From assembly GCA_003165615.1 (NCBI GenBank), contig PLWR01000245.1, positions 1 to 5,504 on the forward strand: a DNA stretch of 5,504 nucleotides, given 5' to 3'. The stretch is from Acidobacteriota bacterium (lineage in GTDB: Bacteria > Acidobacteriota > Terriglobia > UBA7540). The notes below the pieces were generated by a model. It did no database searches, was not told where the DNA came from, and saw only the letters and a program-made list of their open reading frames with translations. Shown in pieces: positions 1 to 5,399 of this stretch; the first letter of the stretch is position 1, and each line of letters starts with the position of its first letter. A program made the position numbers and the translations under genes.

Positions 1-2
1 CG

Positions 3-89
3 GAGGGATTCGAAGCCATTGACTGGCACTGGAACAAAGAAGCCAAGAAAGGGGAGAAACGAAAGTCCGCTCAATATGGCCCTCATTAA
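3..89 (+). CDS. C-terminal tail of an unknown gene cut by the left edge of the window
   Basis: The reading frame is open from the window edge and ends at TAA 87-89. It gives 28 residues that read like real protein (EGFEAIDWHWNKEAKKGEKR, then KSAQYGPH), rich in charged and aromatic residues. No family is recognisable from so short a tail. Its stop overlaps the proposed ATG of the next gene (76) by 14 bases, which fits the compact, same-strand packing of the following genes. The alternative is that the +1 frame, also open from the edge, is the coding one and runs straight into the next gene. I prefer this frame because of its more natural residue mix. Confidence 0.4.
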   Translation, partial: EGFEAIDWHWNKEAKKGEKRKSAQYGPH

Positions 90-339
90 AGCCAAACTTC
101 GATTGGGAAAAGGATTTGGTCTGAACCTCTCGGAAAAGGGAATCAGTCCCTATGTTACTACGCCTCTTGGGCCGGTTGACGCAGGTTTGACCACCTTCCC
201 ATCCGGGATCAAGGGGATCCGTTTCTCCATCGGAAAGAACCCTGCCTATTTCCTGATGGCCCTGGCCAAGCAAATGGGCCGTCCTCCGCAGCCAGCCAAA
301 CCGAAACCGCGGATGCCAAAGCCCATCCGGCCCAAATAA
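76..339 (+). CDS. Small DUF4236-like protein
   Basis: An 87-residue protein starting at ATG 76 and ending at TAA 337-339. The frame is open further upstream (TTG at 19, then to the window edge), but the ATG start puts a basic, glycine-spaced segment at the very N-terminus, as in DUF4236 proteins, which usually begin with a basic FRF/RFR stretch followed by G-x-LNLS-x-x-G. Here residues 5-22 (KAKLRLGKGFGLNLSEKG) match that pattern, and regular glycines follow to about residue 58. The C-terminus is a proline/lysine/arginine tail. DUF4236 is a small domain of unknown function found in many phage, plasmid and chromosomal proteins; the match here is by eye and only moderate. GGGGAG at 51-56 lies too far upstream (about 19 bases) to be a convincing ribosome binding site. 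Translation may be coupled to the preceding gene through their overlap. Confidence 0.6.
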   Translation: MALIKAKLRLGKGFGLNLSEKGISPYVTTPLGPVDAGLTTFPSGIKGIRFSIGKNPAYFLMALAKQMGRPPQPAKPKPRMPKPIRPK

Positions 340-351
340 TAATCGCACTTT

Positions 352-636
352 ATGGCTGAATTCACAAAGGAAGAAAAACAAATCTGCCTGGCAGTCATGA
401 GGAGGCTCATGGCAGAAGAGCCGGAGATCGATGCCGGATACATCAATCGCGCCGTTTTTGCCAACGCGCATGAAGCCAAGAAACAGCGCTTGCCCATCGA
501 GGCCGAGCCCATCCGCCGGACTGTAAGAACTTTCATCCAAGCCCGCAAGCGAAAGGCCAGCAGCCTTGTCTTTCCGCACACGTTGGCCAGCCGCATGACG
601 CGCAGCGCGGAAGCTCTGGAGGCCAACCCCACATGA
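352..636 (+). CDS. Hypothetical 94-residue protein, basic and helical
   Basis: Starts at ATG 352, 12 bases after the preceding stop, and ends at TGA 634-636. I do not recognise the family. The protein looks soluble and mainly helical: an acidic/basic N-terminal half (MAEFTKEEKQI, then MRRLMAEEPEI), followed by a strongly basic stretch around residues 54-69 (IRRTVRTFIQARKRKA) that could bind nucleic acid, though this is only inference from charge. There is no signal peptide or membrane segment. No Shine-Dalgarno sequence precedes ATG 352. An AGGAGG at about 400-405 precedes an internal in-frame ATG, but the residues before it read as normal coding sequence, so the longer start is kept. Its stop overlaps the next gene's start (ATGA, 633-636), indicating translational coupling to the DUF262 gene. 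Confidence 0.6.
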   Translation: MAEFTKEEKQICLAVMRRLMAEEPEIDAGYINRAVFANAHEAKKQRLPIEAEPIRRTVRTFIQARKRKASSLVFPHTLASRMTRSAEALEANPT

Positions 637-1157
637 CCTACAAAGAAATACCCCGTTTCACCCGGAACGCGAATTACCGCATTAACGTGGATTGGCCCTA
701 CCTGGAGAAGCAACTCCAAGGCTGGATCGAGGAGCGGGAGGTTGCCCCCCTGAATATCGATCCGGAATTTCAGCGCGCCCACGTATGGCGCCCCGAACAG
801 CAATCGGCCTACGTCGAGTATATTCTCCGCGGGGGCATTTCGGGACGCGAGATTTACTTCAACTGCATAGGCTGGAATAGCGACTACCGAGGGCCTTTTG
901 TCCTGGTTGACGGCAAGCAGCGCTTGGAAGCGGTGCGCTCTTTTCTTCGGGACGAGGTGCCCGTCTTTGGCGGCCACAAATGCAGCCAGATTGAAGGGCG
1001 GATACCTAATTCAGCCTTCTTCTATTTCAACGTCAACGATCTCGGAACCAACGCCGAGGTGCTTCAATGGTATCTGGATTTGAATACCGGCGGCGTGGTA
1101 CACACGACCGAAGAACTGGAAAAGGTGAGGGCCATGCTCGCCCAAGAAAAACAATGA
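633..1157 (+). CDS. Stand-alone DUF262 (ParB/GmrS-like) domain protein
   Basis: A 174-residue protein with the hallmarks of DUF262, the domain that forms the N-terminal half of GmrSD-type restriction enzymes and also occurs alone in phages and mobile elements. Seen in the sequence: DPEFQRAHVW at residues 43-52 (the family's I/L-x-P-x-(F/Y)QR-x-x-x-W motif), VDGKQRLEAV at 92-101 (the DGQQR-type motif, with K replacing the first Q), and NTGGVVHTTEEL at 151-162 (the N-x-GG...S/T-x-EE segment). In GmrSD the DGQQR motif belongs to a nucleotide-hydrolysing, ParB-like fold. There is no GmrD/HNH (DUF1524) domain here or in the next gene, so complete restriction activity is not supported. Start ATG 633 overlaps the preceding stop by four bases and has GGAGG at 618-622 with a 10-base spacer. 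It is probably co-translated with its neighbours. The molecular role of such single-domain versions is not established. Confidence 0.82.
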   Translation: MTYKEIPRFTRNANYRINVDWPYLEKQLQGWIEEREVAPLNIDPEFQRAHVWRPEQQSAYVEYILRGGISGREIYFNCIGWNSDYRGPFVLVDGKQRLEAVRSFLRDEVPVFGGHKCSQIEGRIPNSAFFYFNVNDLGTNAEVLQWYLDLNTGGVVHTTEELEKVRAMLAQEKQ

Positions 1158-1160
1158 TCT

Positions 1161-1511
1161 ATGGCCACCCGACTGTATCCCATCACTGAAGATCCGTCGA
1201 AGCTGGAAAAAATGGCTGGAGTTCCGGCCGGCACCAGCGAGGTGCTGAAGGCAATCGAATCCCGATTTGTCGCAAAGCCCGGAGAAACCAGCGCACAAGC
1301 CTTTACGCGCGAGGAGCAGGAATTCTACGCGATTAACGCGGAACCGAACGCCGCGCAGTTGCATTGTTTCCTCCTCTTCGGGTGGGGACGGATGAGAAAA
1401 TATATTGATCCCATTGGGAATACCACAGATCCCAAACTCATGGCTGAAATCGGCCGCGCGCAGGGCATCAACGTTCCGGCAGACCTCTGCGAAGGCTTCT
1501 GCTGGAGTTAA
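1161..1511 (+). CDS. Hypothetical 116-residue protein of the accessory gene run
   Basis: Starts at ATG 1161, three bases after the DUF262 gene's stop, and ends at TAA 1509-1511. No family is assigned. The N-terminus (MATRLYPITEDPSKLEKMAG) is followed by an alanine/glutamate-rich, probably helical region, then an aromatic/glycine patch FLLFGWGRM at about residues 70-78, and it ends in FCWS. No signal peptide, membrane helix or catalytic motif is evident. The intact frame, the tight spacing to the DUF262 gene and the strong ribosome binding site for another gene overlapping its stop all place it in the same operon. It may cooperate with the DUF262 protein, but nothing in the sequence shows this. 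Confidence 0.62.
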   Translation: MATRLYPITEDPSKLEKMAGVPAGTSEVLKAIESRFVAKPGETSAQAFTREEQEFYAINAEPNAAQLHCFLLFGWGRMRKYIDPIGNTTDPKLMAEIGRAQGINVPADLCEGFCWS

Positions 1512-1516
1512 GGAGG
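1511..1516 (+). promoter_or_regulatory. Strong Shine-Dalgarno site AGGAGG for the truncated gene at 1528
   Basis: A perfect AGGAGG shares its first A with the stop codon of the upstream gene (TAA 1509-1511) and lies 11 bases before ATG 1528, separated by an A-rich spacer with a run of eight A (1521-1528). It is the best ribosome binding site on the + strand and shows that 1528 is a genuine start, even though the gene cannot be followed beyond about position 1571. Confidence 0.7.
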
Positions 1517-1527
1517 ATTTAAAAAAA

Positions 1528-1698
1528 ATGGAATGGAACTTTGAACTCGAAGAGGAATGTGCCGGTTCGGATCAAGCGCTGTCCCATCGGCGAATCCCTT
1601 CGAAAACAAGGGTCCCGAGGGATGGTGTCGGCGGCTTTGGGCCGAGGCCAAAGAGAGTGAGGATGGCGTCGATGCCGATAATTTCTGGGAAAAGGTAG
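1528..1698 (+). pseudogene. Start of a gene cut off after about 15 codons
   Basis: ATG 1528 follows a perfect AGGAGG and opens a frame running to TAG 1696-1698 (56 residues). Only the first 15 or so residues (MEWNFELEEECAGSD) look like native protein. From about codon 16 the frame runs antisense to the conserved C-terminal part of a DppC-like permease and becomes an arginine/proline/glycine-rich string, as expected of a shadow frame. The simplest reading is that the original gene continued beyond the junction near 1575 and has lost everything after it, so the 56-residue product is an accidental fusion. A genuinely short gene cannot be excluded, but its tail would have to lie antisense to conserved permease codons. 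Confidence 0.5.
1570..1582. other. Rearrangement or assembly junction between the two gene blocks
   Basis: On the - strand the DppC-like permease follows the family consensus up to its residues RRWDSA and then stops at TGA (1572-1574), at the point where related proteins continue with about 35-40 residues beginning W-W-L (often SAWWLA). On the + strand a gene with a strong ribosome binding site starts only about 45 bases away and loses its natural look at the same place. Both genes are therefore cut at one point. The breakpoint falls around 1571-1576. No target-site duplication, inverted repeat or att-like core is recognisable within the window. Confidence 0.6.
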
Positions 1699-2312
1699 AA
1701 AAGGCAGATTGTAGCTGGGGGGGTGATCTGGGGGAGCAAGCTGCGGGAGAATATTTGGACCGGAGACGCGCCGGAGGCCCGACCGGCGCGGACGTAGCCG
1801 CTTTCGAGGACGCGGATCGTTTCCGCCCGAACGAGGCGAGCGGCAGGCGCCCAAATTACCCCCCCGATCAGCCACGGCAAAAGGTTCGTCCCCGGTCCGG
1901 TCAGGGCGGCCACAGCGACAACCATGAGGAAAAATGGGACAGTGTGGAGCAGGGCGATGAACCAACTGACCGCCCGGTCCGGCCAGCGGCCGGCCCAGCT
2001 TCCGGCTATCGCCCCGAGCACTAGGCTCAAGGGCAGCGCCAATACAAGCGACCCGGCTGCTGTTCTCAGTGAAATGGCGGTCCCAATAAGCGTGCGATTC
2101 CACTGCGAGCGCCCAAGAGGATCAGTGCCGAACCACTCGGCTGCAGAAGGACGGGCCAACGCACCGCTAATTTGAACGGAATAAGCGGCCTGCTCATGCG
2201 CGAACAAGTGGAACAGCGTGGGCGCCACCAGCAAGCTGCCCAACGAAACGACTACCCACAATTGGAGCCGGGTGGCGCGGGACAGTGGGTATGTGTATGG
2301 CGCGATGGGCAT
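1572..2312 (-). CDS. Peptide/nickel ABC importer inner-membrane permease, DppC type, 3' truncated
   Basis: Encodes 246 residues of a DppC/OppC-type permease, the second membrane subunit of a family 5 binding-protein-dependent importer. The start is ATG 2312 (MPIAPYTY), five bases after the dppB-like stop; a longer in-frame start at 2375 would run back into that gene. Seen: TM1 at about residues 15-36, the family motif WFGTDPLGRSQWNR at 60-73, further hydrophobic segments at about 85-105, 115-137, 144-158 and 197-222, and the cytoplasmic EAA loop that contacts the ATPase (YVRAGRASGASPVQIFSR, 173-190). LGLGPKPPTPSLGTL (221-235 region) is the usual pre-terminal motif. The protein stops after RRWDSA, where relatives continue with a last membrane helix and tail of roughly 35-40 residues. 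It is therefore probably non-functional as found. Confidence 0.88.
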   Translation of the reverse strand: MPIAPYTYPLSRATRLQLWVVVSLGSLLVAPTLFHLFAHEQAAYSVQISGALARPSAAEWFGTDPLGRSQWNRTLIGTAISLRTAAGSLVLALPLSLVLGAIAGSWAGRWPDRAVSWFIALLHTVPFFLMVVAVAALTGPGTNLLPWLIGGVIWAPAARLVRAETIRVLESGYVRAGRASGASPVQIFSRSLLPQITPPATICLFYLFPEIIGIDAILTLFGLGPKPPTPSLGTLVFEGIRRWDSA

Positions 2313-2317
2313 TTGGA

Positions 2318-3310
2318 TCAAATCGGCTGGAGTGCAGGTTGCGCGGAAACCGGCTCGTTGGCTTCCGCCCGGCACGGGCGAAGCAAGCGATTACTGATTG
2401 TCTGGACACACAGGAAAAAAAGTCCATTGAGGAGGATGATACCGGTAAGGACCGGCAAGTCCTTCGACTGAATCGAGCTGGCCAGCAGGGTTCCCAAGCC
2501 ACGGAAGGAGAAGACGTACTCGACGATAATCGTCGAGAAAACCAAAAGGCTGATCTGGTTCACCCAGGCGGTGAGCAAAGTCGGCCAGCTATTACGTAGA
2601 AGCACTCGCCACAACAACTCGCATCGAGAATAGCCGACGGCGCGCGCGGTCCGGAAAAAGGGAGACGAAAGGATGTTGGCGAACCGATCCCGGAGCAGCG
2701 TTGTCATCACACACGCGGGATAGAGGGACACCGCCACTCCTGGAAGAACGTAGCCCAAAGGAGAATCTCCACCGCCCAACACGCCTCCCGCGCTCGTCCA
2801 GGACTGGATACGGGCGGTCGCCAGCGCCGCGGCAATGGCGACCACGAAGCTCGGGAGCGCGATGCCCAGACGCAAAACCGGAATAAGGCCCCGGCCCATC
2901 CTCGGCCCCCAAAAAACCAGGGTATTCACCACCAGTGCAGCGGCTATTGAATAAAGGGAGGCTAGGAAGCAGAGCGAGAGAGTCGGGCCAAGATGGTCAC
3001 TTATTTCGCGCAAAACAGGCTGCTGGCTTGTCCAAGATTTTCCCCAGTGACCGGTCGCAACATGCCCGAGAAAGGTTCCAAACTGCGAAATCAAAGGTCG
3101 ATCTAGGCCCATTTCGGCACGCAATTCCCGAACGCTGTCCTCATGGGCATTCGGTCCGAGGATTATCCGCGCCGGGTCACCCGGGGCCACAAACGTTAGG
3201 ACGAACGTGAGGATGCATAGACCAAGCAACAGGGAGCAGGGCCAGAGGAATCGACTAAGCAAAGCCTCCTCTAGCCGAATGAATGTTGAGGATTGCCGAT
3301 TCGTTTGCAT
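2318..3310 (-). CDS. Peptide/nickel ABC importer inner-membrane permease, DppB type
   Basis: A complete 330-residue DppB/OppB-type permease, of normal length. It forms the first membrane subunit of the importer, pairing with the DppC-type subunit encoded just downstream. Seen: TM1 at about residues 20-43, followed directly by APGDPARIILGP (42-53), and the periplasmic segment MGLDRPLISQFG...GHWGKSW (67-93), both typical of DppB. Further helices lie at about 108-134, 141-167, 185-206, 241-266 and 284-306. The cytoplasmic EAA loop that docks the ATPase is FFRTARAVGYSRCELLWRVL at 218-237, and VEYVFSFRGLGTLL at 263-276 is the usual conserved segment. The start ATG 3310 has no clear Shine-Dalgarno sequence and lies 22 bases after the small gene upstream. 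Substrate (oligopeptide, dipeptide, nickel or other) cannot be told from the permease. Confidence 0.93.
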   Translation of the reverse strand: MQTNRQSSTFIRLEEALLSRFLWPCSLLLGLCILTFVLTFVAPGDPARIILGPNAHEDSVRELRAEMGLDRPLISQFGTFLGHVATGHWGKSWTSQQPVLREISDHLGPTLSLCFLASLYSIAAALVVNTLVFWGPRMGRGLIPVLRLGIALPSFVVAIAAALATARIQSWTSAGGVLGGGDSPLGYVLPGVAVSLYPACVMTTLLRDRFANILSSPFFRTARAVGYSRCELLWRVLLRNSWPTLLTAWVNQISLLVFSTIIVEYVFSFRGLGTLLASSIQSKDLPVLTGIILLNGLFFLCVQTISNRLLRPCRAEANEPVSAQPALQPI

Positions 3311-3332
3311 TGTTTAAGTGTTCAAGCAATGG

Positions 3333-3713
3333 CTATGTGTTTGCACACGCATCCGTGGTCGTGGCACTTCTTTTCCATTCGATGGCGCCCTCAGCGACTT
3401 CGTTTGTTCTAATATTGTTAAAAACAAAAACCCCACTCAGTGCATTTCGATCTTCCGATACCTTGAGGATCATGGCGTTCATTCCAATGTTCTCAGTATC
3501 CTTGGAAAGTAAACCGACAAATATGCCACAAAGATCGACGCGCACATTGAAATCGAATTCGATCATTCCTTTTACAGGGTCTGGCGTCGGACGAACCAGA
3601 TGCATAGAAGCGGACGGTTTAGCACCATCCAAATTCAACTCCAAAGTCAGATTATTGATGCCCGTGGGTGATTTGAACTGGCTGCACCATGTCCCGTTGA
3701 TGTCTGGTTTCAT
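3333..3713 (-). CDS. Hypothetical small beta-rich protein inside the transporter operon
   Basis: A 126-residue protein of unrecognised family. It opens with INGTWCSQF (5-13), then alternates short hydrophobic and polar stretches suggesting consecutive beta strands (LTLELNL, 22-28; MIEFDFNVRVDL, 50-61; MNAMILKVSED, 78-88), and closes with LSGVFVFNNIRTNEVAEGAIEWKR (92-115). A GTW near the start and a G-x-I-x-W at the end resemble small lipocalin-like or beta-barrel domains, but this is only a shape resemblance. No signal peptide or membrane segment is visible. It sits 33 bases after the binding-protein gene and 22 bases before dppB, all on the same strand, an unusual insertion in this kind of operon. 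Base composition differs: by hand count 3361-3720 is 165 G+C of 360 (46%), clearly below the permease genes (for example 42 of 60 at 2821-2880). The overlapping + strand frame looks like a serine/leucine-rich shadow. Confidence 0.65.
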   Translation of the reverse strand: MKPDINGTWCSQFKSPTGINNLTLELNLDGAKPSASMHLVRPTPDPVKGMIEFDFNVRVDLCGIFVGLLSKDTENIGMNAMILKVSEDRNALSGVFVFNNIRTNEVAEGAIEWKRSATTTDACANT

Positions 3714-3746
3714 CGTCAGGATATTTCTGCTGCGTTCGCGATCATA

Positions 3747-4913
3747 TTACTTCCAGGTCGAATGATTCAGAATGGGAAAATTGGCGCCGTTAAACATTAC
3801 CCCATCAAGCGCCGGATTGAGCAAGATTACCTGGTGGGTCTGGAAAAGGAAGACACCTGGCGCATCCGCCACAAGCCGTTCCTCGATATCGGCGGCTTGC
3901 TTGAGGGAAACGGCCTCGTCACGGATGGTGAAGAGAGCCGAGATAGCCGCGTCATTCTCGGGCTTATTATAATAAAAGACGTTCGGCAAGGGTATTGCAG
4001 CGGAAGTGAAGAAGTTCTCGAGGATCAATTGCGGCAAGGAATACTGGTATTCAAATCCGATCGACACGGCGTCAAAGTCGCCTTTTTGCAGCAAACCAAC
4101 TACCGCATTGAAACTCTGTTGCACGATATCGACCTCGATCCCGATATTCTTGAGCTGGCTCTGCAAGATTTCGCTGATCGGTACGGATTGGGCAAGTTCG
4201 TGGGTGAGCACCCGAAGTTTTGGGTTCACGCCGGGGTGCTTCTGGCGATAAGCCTGCAGCGCTGCTTTAGCTGCGTCTAAGTCGCGAACGTTCTTCACCT
4301 GCGTCTGATAACCTGCACAGGCCAATGGAATTGGGCCGGCAGCAGGGATTCCGGTCATGGGGACAACGGCTTTGACCACCTCATTTCGGTCAACGGCGAG
4401 GGCGATAGCCCTCCGCAAGTCAGGATCGAGTTTGGGATAATTGAAGGCGAGGAACGTGGTGTTAAAAATGGGAAATGACTGAAGAGTGAGGGACTTCACC
4501 GAGCTGTCCTTGATCCGGAGTTCGCCGCCCTGCCGTTCCACCAAGCCTTCTAACATGGGCGGAGAAGCATATGTTACGTCGAGTCGGCCTGCCTTAGCCT
4601 CTGCTAGGCGAACCGCGTCTTCTTTAACAGTGCGAAAGATTACTGTCTCAACGGTGCCCCCACCGTTGCCCCCCCAATACTGGTTGTAACGACTGAACAC
4701 GAGGTCGTTGCCACGCCGCTCCACAAACTGGAATGGGCCCGTGCCCACTGCGACCTTCTGCCCAAAGTCAGCGCCCGCAGCATCAACAACTGCTTTCTTC
4801 ACGATGCTATAGGCTGGGGATGAAATCCGGCCAGGGAACAGCGCGTCCTGTCGAGTCAACGAGAATTCGACTTCACGCGGGGAAATGATGCGTAAGCCGG
4901 ACACAGCAGACAC
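3747..4913 (-). CDS. C-terminal part of the family 5 solute-binding protein, after an in-frame amber stop
   Basis: 388 residues in the same frame as the N-terminal part, separated from it by one TAG codon (4914-4916). Together with that part it would make a 542-residue SBP_bac_5 protein, normal for the family. Numbered from GTG 4913, seen features are the GTGPFQFVE loop (57-65), SRYNQYWGG (74-82), PDLRRAIALAVDRNEVV (164-180), ILQSQLKNIGIEVDI (249-263) and DAPGVFLFQTHQVILLNP (350-367), all in family order to the natural C-terminus. GTG 4913 directly follows the stop and has AGGAGG five bases upstream, so re-initiation is possible. The product would lack a signal sequence and part of the first lobe, so it would not reach the periplasm and is unlikely to bind ligand alone. 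The likeliest interpretation is a pseudogene or a sequence error; the remaining frame is intact. Confidence 0.85.
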   Translation of the reverse strand: MSAVSGLRIISPREVEFSLTRQDALFPGRISSPAYSIVKKAVVDAAGADFGQKVAVGTGPFQFVERRGNDLVFSRYNQYWGGNGGGTVETVIFRTVKEDAVRLAEAKAGRLDVTYASPPMLEGLVERQGGELRIKDSSVKSLTLQSFPIFNTTFLAFNYPKLDPDLRRAIALAVDRNEVVKAVVPMTGIPAAGPIPLACAGYQTQVKNVRDLDAAKAALQAYRQKHPGVNPKLRVLTHELAQSVPISEILQSQLKNIGIEVDIVQQSFNAVVGLLQKGDFDAVSIGFEYQYSLPQLILENFFTSAAIPLPNVFYYNKPENDAAISALFTIRDEAVSLKQAADIEERLVADAPGVFLFQTHQVILLNPALDGVMFNGANFPILNHSTWK

Positions 4914-4924
4914 CTAGCCCTCCT
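4911..4924 (-). promoter_or_regulatory. AGGAGG, TAG stop and GTG in tandem inside the binding-protein gene
   Basis: Read on the - strand the segment is AGGAGG (4924-4919), GC, TAG (4916-4914), GTG (4913-4911). The Shine-Dalgarno-like AGGAGG lies five bases before the GTG, an effective spacing for re-initiation straight after termination. It is the only perfect Shine-Dalgarno sequence I found next to a start codon in the - strand operon. However, the AGGAGG is also simply the coding sequence for part of Q-E-G in the common family motif EYQEG, so it may be coincidental. Confidence 0.45.
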
Positions 4925-5375
4925 GATATTCTTTCGCTCCCTTCAGCACCGAGGCCAGAGGGCCGGCGGTCACCGCATCCTTTGAGAGCATCCGAGTAAA
5001 ACTGTAAACGACATCTTCAGCGGTTACCCCGCGTGAAGCCTCATCGAGTGCAGAGAACGTGTGAAATTTTACTCCATTTCGAAGGTGAAAAGTCCACATC
5101 CTCAAGTCCGGGGAATGGATCCATGAATCCGCAACCGCGCCAACGACTTGGTTACTTTCGTCAAGACGAGTGAGACCTTCGAAGACCTGGCTCCCAACGC
5201 GCAGAGCGAAGACGTTGTTGAGCCGGAGGGGATCGAACGTCGGAACATCATTCTCAAACCCTACAACCAGCGGTCGGTCTTGCGCAGGACTTGTTCCGGC
5301 TGGCTTCTTGATCAACAGGCATGTGGCAACACCGATCACGATGACGGTGGCGAGGATGGTGAGGGTTCTTTTCAT
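4914..5375 (-). CDS. N-terminal part of the family 5 solute-binding protein, ended early by TAG
   Basis: 153 residues starting at ATG 5375. The N-terminus MKR plus a hydrophobic stretch (residues 4-22) is a signal sequence or membrane anchor. VATC at 16-19 is a poor lipobox because position -1 is threonine, so lipid attachment at Cys19 is possible but unsure. Mature sequence starts RPLVVGFENDVPTFDPL (34-50) and continues with VFEGLTRLD (64-72), VVGAVADSW (77-85), WTFHLRNGVKFH (94-105) and VTAEDVVYSFTRML (117-130), the canonical opening of SBP_bac_5 proteins that capture peptides, nickel or similar ligands in the periplasm. An insertion of about eight residues between KFH and VTAEDV is slightly longer than common. 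Translation ends at TAG 4914-4916 right after KEYQEG, a position where relatives usually have K, R or Q and continue. No convincing ribosome binding site precedes ATG 5375. Confidence 0.85.
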   Translation of the reverse strand: MKRTLTILATVIVIGVATCLLIKKPAGTSPAQDRPLVVGFENDVPTFDPLRLNNVFALRVGSQVFEGLTRLDESNQVVGAVADSWIHSPDLRMWTFHLRNGVKFHTFSALDEASRGVTAEDVVYSFTRMLSKDAVTAGPLASVLKGAKEYQEG

Positions 5376-5399
5376 GGTTCTGAGCCGCCGAGCCAGACC

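Noticed and set aside
246..977. A 243-codon open frame on the - strand across the left block
   Set aside because: It lies antisense to the DUF4236-like, 94-residue and DUF262 genes, and the last of these has clear family motifs on the + strand. Its product has no recognisable features.
1512..1575. A transcription terminator between the convergent blocks
   Set aside because: No stem-loop followed by a T run was found. The A-run at 1521-1528 has no preceding hairpin and serves as the ribosome-binding-site spacer.
1519..2103. A 194-codon - strand frame overlapping the dppC-like gene
   Set aside because: It is a shifted frame of the same strand as the permease, rich in Arg, Pro and His, with no domain features. 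The permease frame carries all the motifs.
3283..3765. A 160-codon + strand open frame over the small beta-rich gene
   Set aside because: The product is a serine/leucine-rich string typical of an antisense shadow. It also overlaps the start of dppB and the end of the binding protein, while the - strand frame fits the operon spacing.
3762..4280. A 172-codon + strand frame with a plausible-looking, charged product
   Set aside because: It is wholly antisense to conserved binding-protein codons. Its apparent protein character comes from complementing that gene.
4914..4916. The TAG as a pyrrolysine or other recoded codon
   Set aside because: Family 5 binding proteins are not known to use pyrrolysine, no suppressor tRNA or pyrrolysine gene is visible, and a single stop in a damaged operon is better explained by mutation or error.
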